From Aspergillus flavus (taxonomy: Eukaryota; Ascomycota; Eurotiomycetes; Eurotiales; Aspergillaceae), in contig NC_092405.1 in the NCBI RefSeq assembly GCF_009017415.1, positions 2,790,001-2,854,000 on the forward strand: 64,000 nt of DNA. The letters run 5' to 3'. Both the position numbers and the translations under genes were made by a program. Position 1 is the stretch's first letter; every line of letters begins with the position of its first letter. The notes under the pieces are model-generated. The model was not told the DNA's origin. It saw nothing but the letters and a program-made list of their open reading frames with translations, and made no database searches. Positions 40,264 through 50,670 of this stretch are shown here, piece after piece.

Positions 40264-41375
40264 TTAATCTTTGGCTGCTTCATAAGCTCTTTTGGCACAA
40301 GTAATCTCCTCTACCATTGGCTCATTCGATAGAGCTTGATGTGCTGCTTCATTCCCTGCGATGGTCTTGTTAGGACCCTGGCCAGATCCAAGATGTTTAT
40401 TGTTCCAACCCCATCCAGTAAGATATACCCCGACGAAGAAAGTCTGCATCCCCGGGCCTTGCTGAGCTGGAGGATGTTCATCAATATACCGCAATTTGAT
40501 TCCCTTACCCATGATCTTTCTAGCAAGTAGTTCCTTCGCATTCAAAACGGGTTTTTGAATGCCAAGTTCCGACAGCTTTGGAAGCCATAACTGTGTCAGC
40601 CAATTCTCAACCACCCTGTAGCCATCAACTGGATGAGATATGATAGCTGCGGCTACATATGCCTCGAAAATATCTGCTCTGGTCTTCGTCCACCGTTTTG
40701 ACTGCCTCAAGTAGTCCTGTGGTACTGCGGCTTTTCTGTCAAGACCATATCCCGCCGCATACTCGGCGAGAGTTTCATTCTTCACCAGGAGTTCTCTGAT
40801 CTGTGAGATCCGCCCCGAAGGAATTTCCCGAAACCTTTTCCATATAAGCTTCGTAGCAATGAGTTCTATATAGGCATCTCCGAGGATTTCAAGTCGATCG
40901 TAGGTTTTCTCGGTATCGTTGCTCACGCCTGGATGCGTGAAAACAGCTCTTTCCAGGACTTTATCCATAATAGGAGGTAGCACGGGCAAAATTCCTTGCG
41001 TGCCTACTGCTCCAGCTGAGGAGTCAGCCGAAGTATGGCTATTACGAGCACTTCCAGTTGATAAATGGCTCTTTGCGCGACGTAGGGCCTCCTCAAGCTC
41101 AAAAGTTGCCTTGAGGATATCAGGGTTAACTTCGACATCACAAGCTTGTAGGTAGCGATAATCTCCAAGAGCATCACTCAGAAGATCTGATACCACACTA
41201 AAACGAGATCTAATCCCGTCCCTGTCCAAAGCATTGTTATTCAAGTCCGGGCTATCAACCTTGAGAGGTCAGTACCAAATAGAACCTTCTCCTGGATCGT
41301 GCGTACCTTCACCCTGGCTTTCTTTGTATAGGTGTTAGCAGAGGCTGAGAAAATGGACTTCCTTTTACGGTCCAT
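40264..41375 (-). CDS. RNase III with C-terminal dsRNA-binding domain (Rnt1-like)
   Basis: Two exons, 41375-41307 and 41259-40264, with a 47-nt intron (GTACGC...CTGAC...AAG), give 354 residues. The ATG start sits in MDRKRKSIF, a basic, nuclear-looking N-terminus; the open frame on exon 2 alone has no ATG. Around residues 144-151 the signature YDRLEILGD is present, and near 218-222 ADIFEAY. The conserved acidic residues E147, D151, D219 and E222 match the metal-binding set of RNase III; the first position of the signature is Asp instead of the usual Glu. Residues about 265-340 resemble a dsRNA-binding domain (GWG.N...G.GPNKTIAGNEAA). Rnt1-type enzymes process pre-rRNA, snRNA and snoRNA precursors. 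A mitochondrial ribosomal RNase III-like protein (mL44/mL57) is the alternative, but the conserved catalytic residues speak against it. It is divergent from the mS33 gene across 156 bp. Confidence 0.88.
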
Positions 41376-41531
41376 TGTGGAAGTGCACTATAGTAATAAA
41401 ATAAGCAGTATTCGAATGCCACATGCCCTGGAAAAATACCAGGAGCATCATATCACGTGATCATAAACGGGCGATAAGCCATCATGGTTTCATATTGGTG
41501 TTCTTATCCTCTTTAACTCATATGCCCAAAT
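41376..41531. promoter_or_regulatory. Shared divergent promoter, RNase III / mS33
   Basis: Only 156 bp separate the two start codons, which face away from each other. In the middle is a perfect 10-bp palindrome ATCACGTGAT (41452-41461), an E-box of the type bound by bHLH factors such as Cbf1. Co-regulation of the two genes is an inference from the geometry. Confidence 0.55.
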
Positions 41532-42034
41532 ATGGCAGCGCCCTACAGTCGTATTCTGGACCTTACCAAGGTACTATCTCGCACACAAGCCGTGTCTTTT
41601 GTACAACCGAGTGTGAACTGATATTAATGCTGCTCGCAGGTCCAGTGTCGTATCTTTTCACTTAACTTCAATCCGCAACGGTTACGACTGGGAAACAAGG
41701 TCCTTCGACAGCGGCTTCGTGGCCCAACGCTTGCAGAATGGTATCCGAAAAAGGCTGTTTCTTTCCGTGATTTACAAGACAGTTATAAGCCTCTCGGCTT
41801 AACCACGTTCGATGAAGCAGAGGATGATAGAGAGGAAGCGATCCAAATGTATGTTATTACTGCTCCTCTACTCCAACGTGCGCTCATAATTACGGATTAG
41901 TGCGAAGCTTCGAGGAAAGGGCCGGCCAAAGAAAAAGAGAACAGCCGCTGGTAAGCCACTGAAAGGGATGCCGTCCTCATCCTGCGGTTGCTAATCTATA
42001 TGTAGAATCGAGATCCGCAAAGAAGAAGAAATAG
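41532..42034 (+). CDS. Mitochondrial small-subunit ribosomal protein mS33 (Rsm27/MRPS33)
   Basis: Four short exons (41532-41570, 41640-41848, 41901-41950, 42006-42034) join in frame to 108 residues. Introns are 69, 52 and 55 nt with GT...AG ends and a CTGAT or CTAAT branch. The start MAAPYSRILDLTK leads into RIFSLNFNP, then LRLGNKVLRQRLRGP, the family signature, then AEWYPKKAVSFRDLQ, and ends in a very basic tail GKGRPKKKR...KKKK. Yeast Rsm27 has the same plan and size (R.G.K.L..RL.GP and GKGAPKK). The protein belongs to the mitoribosome small subunit. No exon is long enough to stand out on its own, so the gene is easily missed. The exon joins are predicted from frame and homology only. Confidence 0.88.
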
Positions 42035-42835
42035 GAGGGAAGGACATACATCCTATGATCTCATGTTAAAAATAATAATCTTAAATTTTTTTTGTATTAT
42101 ATCTCATGTTGCAGTCCACGTGGGGGTTATTTCGTTCTTCATCAGGTTTTATCTAGGATATTTACAGATGCTCATTACTCGCCTTTGGTGTTTGTGAAGT
42201 CCTCGCTTAGCCCGGTCTGTAACCTTACATGCTCAATGGGGATTGAAATCTTAAAGAATGGCCTTTGTAGGCTTGGGTGTGCCCCATGCAACTTGATTTT
42301 CATTATCCCCAGAATATTTTTTCCCAGTGTACGCGCTCACGGGTTTTTTACTGGATCAGAAAAAAACAAAGACTACATAGACTCGATTTTGGAACTCAGA
42401 TATGCTATGATGGATTACCTTTTTCATCAGATAAATTTTTTAAAATGAGCATTCCTCGCCTTATTTATCATATGTCAAACGCCTCATCGCCCTGCAACCA
42501 GCTGGGTAAATAGTATGAACCTTATACGCAGCAATATTTGATGTTCCAATCAATGCTCTTCAATACGGACTATATCAACGTTTTACCAACCACAGGGAAA
42601 CCTCCGTATCGGCACGTGATATGCCGGCTGGTAATGTCACAGAATGTCATTCCGGAAACCACGACTCATTTTACACTTGAACTCAAAATTAAATACTTTG
42701 ATCAAAGAATCACAGTACGTTGACTTTCACTCTCACTCCCTACTTGTTTAGGTGTTTCTATGCCCCATAGTGCAAGACAAGTGAAGCATACTAGGTTGCC
42801 GCTCGCACATATCTCTTGTTCAACGGCCTTTCATA
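42035..42835. other. Intergenic region mS33 - SF3B2
   Basis: About 800 bp in normal composition, holding the 3' side of mS33 and the promoter of the SF3B2 gene. Several open stretches of 60-118 codons exist but show no family motif and no splice-consistent extension. CACGTGATATGCC occurs at about 42615. No RNA gene was seen. Confidence 0.6.
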
Positions 42836-44548
42836 ATGCGGCCAAGCAAGAACCAATTGAGAAGGGCAAGGAAAAAGGCCTTGAAATCGCAGGTCCGTTT
42901 GTCACAGTCCAAACCTCGAGAGTAAACTGACTTTATCTAGGCTACCGAAGCAACACTCGATGAATCACACACAAAATCTCAGACAGAGGTTACTCTATCG
43001 ACTGATGTCTCACGAGGTAGTAGCCAGCAAGGTCATGATGCTGCATCTCTAGATCTAGAGGATCCGCTATGGCAAGCATATAAGCATATTATTAATCGAT
43101 TCGATGAGGTCGGGGATACCTCAACACCGGCAAAAGAGTCTGAAAAACCCGAAATCTATTTTGATGATGATGATGAAATCCCGGATGAAGAAGAAAAGGA
43201 GCCCAAGCTCTCAAAAAGAAAGCGCAAGGAATTGAACAAGCTTTCTGTCGCTGAACTGAAGGCAATGGTTCGAAGACCAGAAATTGTCGAGTGGACGGAC
43301 ACTTCGGCCCCCGATCCTCGGCTTCTTGTACATATAAAATCCCACCGCAATGTTGTCCCTGTTCCTTCACATTGGTCCTTAAAACGAGAGTACCTCTCTT
43401 CCAAGAGAGGGATTGAGAAGCCGCCTTTCGCGCTGCCAAAATTTATTCAGGAGACCGGGATTTCGGAAATGCGCGATGCTGCCCTAGAGAAGCAAGAACA
43501 AGCGACACTCAAACAGAAGCAAAGAGAGAGGGTCCAACCAAAAATGGGAAGACTTGATATCGATTATCAGAAACTATACGAAGCTTTTTTCCGATTCCAA
43601 ACTAAGCCGGAACTTACCCGCTATGGCGAGGTTTACTATGAGGGTAAGGAATACGAGACGAACCTTAGACATTTACGGCCGGGCGAGCTTAGCGCTGAGC
43701 TCAAGGAAGCCCTCAATATGCCACCCGGTGCGCCCCCTCCTTGGTTAATCAACCAGCAGAGATATGGCCCACCCCCATCATATCCAGCCTTGAAGATTCC
43801 CGGTCTCAACGCGCCGCCCCCTCCTGGTGCCATGTGGGGATATCATCCTGGTGGCTACGGGAAGCCACCAGTAGATGAGCACAATCGTCCTCTCTATGGT
43901 GGTGATATTTTTGGTGTATTGCAACCGCAACAGACAATGCAGCAAGGCGAGCCTGTCGAGAAGGATCTCTGGGGTGAGCTACAAGAACCCGAGCCTTCTG
44001 ACGAGGAGAGTGAAGATGAAGATGATGAGGAAGATGAAGAGGACATGGAAACGGGCGTCCAGACTCCTAGCGGACTTGAGACGCCAAGTGGGTTAGCATC
44101 AGCTGTTCCCTCTGAGTTAGCTGGCGAAGAGAATGTTTCGGGGGAATTTGACGTGCGCAAGCACTATCGAGGCACACAGACTGAAGAGTCTGTAAGTCAC
44201 AAGAGCGCTTTTCAAGTTATCCCAGAGCGACAAGCCAATGTGCGGGGCTTCTTCGGTGGCGAAAGGGTGTATGATCTTGCTGCGCATCCAGAAAACTTGG
44301 CGGTGCTTGGTGCTGATGAACAAAATCGGAAGCGCAAGAAACCCGGCGACGTTGATGTCTCTATGGACCCAGATTCTCTACAGTCAAATGAGGGATTTAG
44401 CAAAGAAAGCATTCGAAAGCTTTACGAATCCCAAAGGCAGCAGGAAAACAATCCTAGTTGGGGATTCCAGGAGGATTTAAGTGATATGATTGCTCAGGAA
44501 AGCCGCAAAAGGCTCAAAAAGGAAGAAGAAAAACGGAACCGCCATTGA
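42836..44548 (+). CDS. U2 snRNP SF3b subunit 2 (SF3B2 / Cus1 / SAP145)
   Basis: Exons 42836-42892 and 42941-44548 with a 48-nt intron (GTCCGT...ACTGACT...TAG) give 554 residues. The N-terminus (MRPSKNQLRRARKKALK) is basic, followed by an acidic linker and a KRKRK-like patch. From about residue 118 the DUF382 core begins (KLSVAELKAMV, RPEIVEW, DP.LLVHIK), with SHRN.VPVP.HW. A PSP proline-rich domain follows at about 260-320 (LRPGELSAELKEAL, PPPWL, GYGKPPVDE, PLYGGD), then an acidic tract near 370-395. In SF3b this protein helps anchor the U2 snRNP at the intron branch site. Length is close to yeast and fission yeast relatives and shorter than animal SF3B2. All key motifs are present. Confidence 0.95.
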
Positions 44549-45127
44549 GATCACTGTCAATCCGCCAGTTTTACCATACAAGCTTTACAGCACCTGTACC
44601 AATGCAGTCATTGTTCTCGGCCTATATCTCTTAAATTACAATTATCTATAGTCCTTACCGAAGAACAGAATAATGTCTACTAATCTTTCATGCTCTTCTT
44701 GACTAACTTTTCTGAAAGCAAGGCCGAAAGCGCAGTAGCTATCTAACAAGGGCCATGACTCTACCACACACAAGTACTGATAGTGTGTTTGACTTCTTAC
44801 ATTCTCCAACCTCTCTTAAGCCATAGCAGACTGGCCAGTCTCCAATAATCCTTGATAAAAAGTGTAGTTCATCGAGTATGAGTATGTTGGGCTGCAGAGA
44901 GCGAGAGAGAGAGCAAGCAATGGTATGCTTGGACTAACATCCTAAGGTCAAAAACATTGGTGGTTCAGTCATGTGATAGTTGCGCTTCCGGAGAAGACAA
45001 GCTCCTGGTCCAACCTGCTTTCAAGCGCAGCTTCTATAAAACATTTCTTCAATAGCTACCTATTCATGGTGATATTGTCTACGCAGATTTCAGTAGCCTT
45101 TACGAATGATTGTCTGTTTGTCTCAGA
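44549..45127. other. Intergenic region SF3B2 - RS-rich gene
   Basis: Holds the 3' flank of SF3B2 and the upstream region of the next gene. A GA-rich run (AGAGAGCGAGAGAGAGAGC) lies near 44898. An 87-codon open stretch starting at 44973 overlaps the predicted first exon in another frame and has no recognisable features. Confidence 0.55.
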
Positions 45128-46853
45128 ATGGACTGGGATCGCAACAGAAGGTCTGGCATATGAATATGTTACGCCACATCCCCCTTTTACCATTTCTATT
45201 CTCCACTTAGACCTTATATCCAGTCTCTTGTCTTGAAGCCGGGGCTAACGAATTACTCATAGATTTGATGATCACCGTGGCGGAGAGAGCTATCGCCCAG
45301 CAGGTCCTCGTGGTTACATTAGACGCAGTAGATCGCCACGGAATCGTTCCCCTCGTCTAGTGGCTGATACATGGGTACCATCCTCAAGTCGGTCATATGG
45401 TCGCGGACGCAGTCGTTCACCTCCCGCCTTTAGGGGTCGCTCATCCCGGAGCCCGTCTTTCTACAATAGAGAGAGCGGACCTAGCTCATACCTGAAGACA
45501 TGCTCCCCCCCAAGAAGGTTCTCACCCAGACGCGAAGGACGACCCAGGTCTCCTGCCCCTGCTTCGTGGCGTTTAAGATCACCGTACGCTGATAGTCGAC
45601 CTCGTGACTTCTCCCGGAATCGGAATATGTCAAAACGGCTTCGAGATCCATCACCTAACCTAGATTTTAGACCAGTCAGAAGAGAGCGCCCTGCGCTGAC
45701 TGCGTCTGACCAGTACACGAGACCAGCTTCACCTTCTAGGCGTAGCTTGTTGCGAGATAATTACGCTCGTGGACCGATGGTCCCTCGTTCTCGAAGTCCA
45801 ATCCAAGAGGGTCGTAGGGACCGCCATGCAGAGAATTATATAGCCCAAAGACGACGATCGCCATCTCCGCGAGGAGTTCCTTCTGCATACATCTCTGCCC
45901 CTGGATCTGTTTCTAATTCGAGACGGTCATCACCATTTCTAGACAGGACCAGTGCTTTCCAGTTCGACAACAGGGTTCGGTCACCGGCATCTCAGCCAGT
46001 TCCCTGTCGCCGCTTATCGAAAAATTCAGAACACTCTCCGTCCCGTCACGAGCATGCAACATTGAGCAAAAACAAGCCGAATAAAGACGACGCAGGACGT
46101 GATTCTCCGCTCATGGATGGAGCAGGTTGCTCTTCAGAGAAAGGACCGGAATTTGATACTTCGGGTCGGGTTCCTTCCCTCGAAACACAGGGGAAAGACT
46201 CTAGTGAATTAAATCAAGCACACTCTGGCAGAGTTCCAAGCTACCCAAGGGCATATAGCGCAGCACAGGACCATTCACCGCCATCTGGTCCCTCCCACGG
46301 GCCCAAGTCTTTGTCCTCGCAAACTCGCAGCTCAAATATCTCGCTATTATCGGCTCCCACTCGTCCTCGCGGAGGGCCGAGCTTCAAGGAAAACGTTTGG
46401 ACCGGTGCTCCCGCCCGCCGTGGGCCCATGTCAGCTGGGTCCTATGGGCCGCCGACTGGCCCGCGCAGCGGCCATACTCTGATGCCAGGGCCTGGTGTGG
46501 ATACCCATCGTCATTCTACTTACCGGCAAGGGAGTGTTACGGGAGTCTCTTATCCTCGCACCCCGAGGTACATGAATCACCTTACGGGCCTTTCTTCGAT
46601 TATATCAGGGGGGAGATGCCTCCCATCTGACTTAGATGCCCTTACGGAAAAGCGCCTTTCGCAGTTAGACGCAGACAGGGATCGGCTTATGGAGCAGATT
46701 GCAGACACACAGAGATCAAAACGCGTTGGAATACGAGACTGGGACAGACTAGATAGAGACAGCTCCATTTGCGCTTTGAAAAGTGAACTTGCAGAGGGGC
46801 ACCTGCAGCGAATTGCGGATGGCGAAAGCGCACATGTTAGCGCGATCTTCTGA
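45128..46853 (+). CDS. Arginine/serine-rich protein of unknown function
   Basis: Exon 1 (45128-45150) encodes MDWDRNR and is joined over a 112-nt intron (branch GCTAAC, acceptor CATAG) to exon 2 (45263-46853), giving 537 residues. The join restores DDHRGGESYRP upstream of the long frame, which otherwise starts without ATG. Residues 20-250 are dense in RS, SR, RSPS and SPRR motifs, typical of splicing-related RS domains, but no RNA-recognition motif is present. Residues 250-440 are low-complexity Ser/Pro/Gly. Residues about 465-535 are charged and probably helical (ALTEKRLSQLDADRD, LMEQIADTQRSKR). It follows the spliceosome gene SF3B2 on the same strand, with no proof of a link. I do not recognise the family. 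Confidence 0.72.
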
Positions 46854-47414
46854 AAGTACAATGCTGGGAATCATTGTCACTCAAGGATGAGAATTGCTCA
46901 TAATATGTTAAGCCACGTGAATTTCTGCCTTTTCGTTTTCTTACTGATACAAGGACCAACAAATGAAGAATAATGACAAGGTAATAAATAAACTCAAAAA
47001 AAGCGGGGGAGAGAGAAAGGGGGTAGGGCAAAAATTAAAACATACCTAAATAGTCGGCGACGTGAGGGGAAAAAGTGCAAAGGAGTATATAGTTTGTATT
47101 TGATTCAAAAAGGAGTTAAAGTATACCTTGCAGATATAATTACGGCATCCAGAGCGCGCTGTGTGTGGGGCGGAGAATTTGCTTGTCGCGCCTGCTTGTT
47201 GTGGCTTCGTGTCAACATTGTTCAGGGCCTCCTCCCCAAAGGTGCGACTAATTATGCTCCGTACCAACAGTGGAATTCACTGGTTCACTTCATCGCATGG
47301 CAATTGATTATAGGAGATACTTAAACTGTTATCAAACAATTTTCACTTTCGTTCACTATATAATTGGTATCTCTAATTGATCTAGACCTACTCGGCTTAT
47401 ATTCAAAAACCATA
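46854..47414. other. Intergenic region RS-rich gene - ERD2
   Basis: About 560 bp. The first part is A+G-rich on plus (46990-47040). Short open stretches on either strand (64-76 codons) lack any motif. CTCCGTACC occurs near 47258. The ERD2 promoter lies in the last 100 bp or so. Confidence 0.55.
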
Positions 47415-48326
47415 ATGAATATCTTCAGGCTTTTGGGTGAGTGCATTGTGATACTATCTTGCAATTGTTCTAACATTTGAACTAGCTGATTTCTCGCACC
47501 TCGCGTCTATTTTTATTCTTCTACATAAAATGAAGTCGTCCAGTGTATAGTTTTCCGCTTGCCACTTGTAGTGCTTAATCTAACCCACAGGTTAGAGCTG
47601 TTCTGGGCTGTCATTCAAATCACAGGCTTTATATTTGATGGTTTTTGTGACTCGCTATCTTGGTAAGGGCTCCATATTGTCTTCCCCATCTCACCTCGCA
47701 AGACTTCTCTAATTCTTGCCAATCTTCTAGATCTCTTCTGGGCCTTCTCCGAATCCCTATACAACACGACTTTCAAGATATTGTTCATTGGCTCATCAGC
47801 TTATATTATCTATCTCATGCTTAATGACTATAAACCCACACATGATCCGAATATTGATACATTCAAAGTTCAATACCTCCTCGGGATCGGTGCTTTGCTA
47901 GCTCTTCTCTTCCCACATGACTATAGCGTCTCCGAAGTTAGTTCCTCAATTACTTTGTGACTCCGTGCGGGCTTCTGACAATAGCAAGGTTCTCTGGACG
48001 TTCTCGATTTGGCTTGAATCTGTTGCCATCCTCCCTCAGCTCTTCATGCTTCAACGTACTGGCGAGGCGGACACCATAACAACACACTATCTCTTTGCAT
48101 TGGGACTATACCGCGCCCTCTATATACCCAATTGGATCTATCGCTACTTTGCGGAAAGCTACTTTCAGCCAGTCCCTGTTGTTGCAGGCATCGTCCAAAC
48201 ACTCCTATACTCGGATTTCTTCTACATCTACTATACCAAGTAAGTTACTCGAGAATCTTGGAGCCCGAACACGAACTAAACATGAGTAGGGTCATGAAAG
48301 GAAAGAAGTTCTCACTTCCTGTCTAA
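47415..48326 (+). CDS. ERD2: ER lumen protein-retaining (HDEL/KDEL) receptor Erd2
   Basis: Six exons (47415-47436, 47486-47544, 47596-47662, 47731-47936, 47989-48239, 48290-48326) join in frame to 213 residues, the usual family length. It starts [20 protein letters not shown]. Then come [60 protein letters not shown] and PNWIYRY, the family signatures in order, with seven predicted membrane segments. The C-terminus KGKKFSLPV keeps the lysines that in animal receptors are needed for COPI-dependent return to the ER. The receptor binds HDEL/KDEL ends in the Golgi and returns escaped ER proteins. The longest single open stretch covers only about half of it. The acceptor GGTTAG of intron 2 was chosen to keep the SCSG motif. 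Confidence 0.95.
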
Positions 48327-49044
48327 CTATCGCTGTAAGACGGAGTTATCCTTTTGCAGGCGGGCTTGGAAGCAGTTATCAATGTACTTTTTGGCGTTTA
48401 TCATGGTTATGTGGTGTATCTCAACACGCTTCAAAACGCTTGCCTACGTTTCTATTTTGATGGATTTAGATTGTATGTACATTTAGGGTAGTTCGATTGA
48501 TTATGTCAGAGGCGTGCCATGGTCGAGTCGGTCCGACAATGTCTGCAGCTTTAATCGCGAGGGAAATGGAGTATTACGATCAATTCCCATCAGAGTAAGA
48601 CCTTCGATACGATCATATAGACATAATATAAAGGAGTATGCTTACAACGGGCAAAAAGGACTTAAGAGTTGCAAACTCGTTCGAGAGAACAAATGAGGGC
48701 TACTTCATTGTTTAGGCTAGAATATGGGACAAACTATGCGTCTTAGACATCTTGGCAATGAGTGGCCCACGAATCATGACTTAACACATGGTTAGTAGTG
48801 TTCAGTTACGTACTTCTCCAATGATCACAAAAGTTTTGTTGAGAACTGCTAAAGTTTACTTGAGAAAAGACATTCTTTGTATTAGAAGATTGAAAGAGCA
48901 GGAAGAGCAGTAAGAGCAGTAAGAGAAAATAAGAGAAAGAAGAGAAAGAAGGAAGAAAAGAACAGAAAAACAAATAAACCAAGTTGTCGGATTGTCGGGG
49001 CCACTCCAAACTCGTTTGACGATTCACCGGTCGGATGGGGAGCT
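48327..49044. other. Convergent intergenic region ERD2 / integrase-finger gene
   Basis: Both neighbours end here. A purine-rich run on plus (about 48890-48970, GAAGAGCAGTAAGAGCAGTA then AGAAAGAAGAGAAAGAAGGA) lies just beyond the stop codon of the minus-strand gene. No coding feature was found. Confidence 0.6.
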
Positions 49045-50670
49045 CTAATAGTCTCGATGGCTAGATGGGCCAAGTGGAGAAGTGAACCCCGAATTGTAAT
49101 TGACCTGTGACGATGGGTCTGGGAGGTCCCCATGGAGAGAGTCCAACACCGAAACTGAACTGGGAAGTGGGGGTGTTGCTTTTGCAAAGCCGTGCCCGGG
49201 GCTGAAGCTTGGCCGTTGGTGTATACCCTTTGAACTCTCCGACCAGCTATTGTGACCATTAAACTGAGTCAAGAAGTTCGCTTGTGGCCTGTCCAACGGC
49301 AATTGGACGTTCAAACTGGATTCACACCTTGATATGGGTGGTGATGGAAGTTTCGGGGAACGAGATACTATCTCGAGACGGGGTGAGCTTCTTCTTGAAT
49401 TAGGAGGAGTGAGGCGCGAACCTCCCCGGCGAACTTGACATGTCGGACATATTTTAACAAAACGCGAGATGAGTTCTTTAGGAACCCTTTGATGATGGTC
49501 AACGTATGCTTACAGTCAGTTTTCATTGGCTAATGATGACTGGGGATACTCTCCAAAAGATAGGTCTGGAAGTTGCAGACATATCGTTTGAGAAACAGAC
49601 AGACGTACCATGAATAGATCTGCCGCACCTGAGCAGATGTTTTGTCTCTACCACCGTGTTGGCACTGCTGATGTGCCCTGGTAAGAATCTTGAAAAGTTT
49701 CTCTCGAATAGCCACGGGCTTTCCTTCATGACAGATCATTTTCATGCACTTGAAAGGTATATGTGCATCAGCAATGAAGTTCTTCAACCTGGTCAGGAGA
49801 TAATACGGACATCTGAAGTCCCTGTACCAACTACTTGAAGTTTGAACATCTTTTTGACCCAAAATCTAATGTTTTCCATTTAGCTGATGCTAACATGATC
49901 ATTGTCTTGGTGAAAGGATTGAAGTAAGGTAGTAGGGATGCTTTCAGCCACAGGTAAAGGACAGGACAAATTCATACCGAAACTGGGCTGATTCCACAGT
50001 TGTATCTTTGGGGTCTAATAAGACTGTCCTTATGTTTCTCGCCCTTTTAGCATGAATCAATGCTTTGTCTTGCTTCTTAACCGAGAGGTCGTCGACATAA
50101 CTAGAATAGAACACCCCGCATAAGACTTCTCTCCACTAACAACACCAAAGTGGATTCTTTAGGCGTGTAGATTACTTACCTTCTCATTAGTTGATCGAAC
50201 TCCCGTACGTTTGGGAATCCGTCCAGTGGGGGAATAACTGGCTCCGATAACATCGTATTCTCGTTTCGAGAGTCTTGACTTTCAATATCTGTCTCCCCAA
50301 GTGCATCACGGTAAGGCAGGTATCTTTGGGACTGGAAATAGCGTGACGGTGCTATATACTGTACCGACTGTTGAGGGTGGTGGTGGTGGTGTTGTAAGGC
50401 CGTATGGTCAGGGGTTGATGGCACAGAGTGCACAGGTAAGTGGTGAGAAGACAAGTGCTGGTTGTGAGGTGATATGCCCGAATGGCTATATGGAGCACTG
50501 AATTGGGAAGTATATGCGCTGAAAGACTGAGACGGGAAATGATATGAGCCAGAGTCGTTTACGCTGAACTCATGGCCTTCCCCTTGGCTATACGGAACAG
50601 GTAAGGCAACTTGCTGGTTCATGATGTAGCTACCATGGCCCTCATTACTTCGCCTTCCAAAACCACTCAT
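49045..50670 (-). CDS. Integrase-type H2C2 zinc-finger protein (apparently domesticated retroelement domain)
   Basis: Five exons on the minus strand (50670-50180, 50100-49978, 49865-49811, 49748-49609, 49486-49045) join in frame to 416 residues; the introns are 79, 112, 62 and 122 nt. Residues 1-160 are low-complexity, rich in His, Gln, Ser and Tyr (QHHHHHPQQ). Residues 165-220 hold a conserved-looking segment (SVKKQDKALIHAKRARN, then FRFWVKKMFKLQ). Residues 229-290 contain CHEGKPVA, then H249, H254, C283 and C286 (RAHQQCQHGGRDKT and KICPTCQVRRGG), an HX4H-X28-CX2C zinc-binding finger of the retroelement integrase N-terminal type. The catalytic DDE core is absent, and a Ser/Pro-rich tail follows. 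With introns and clean codons it looks like a host gene. A regulatory, perhaps DNA- or protein-binding role is inference. Confidence 0.8.

Noticed and set aside
42092..42448. 118-codon open stretch on plus
   Set aside because: Starts just after mS33, shows no motif, and overlaps another frame of similar length; treated as chance.
43894..44160. 88-codon Ser-rich frame antisense to SF3B2
   Set aside because: It is the shadow of the GAT/GAA-rich acidic tract of SF3B2; the serine run mirrors that repeat.
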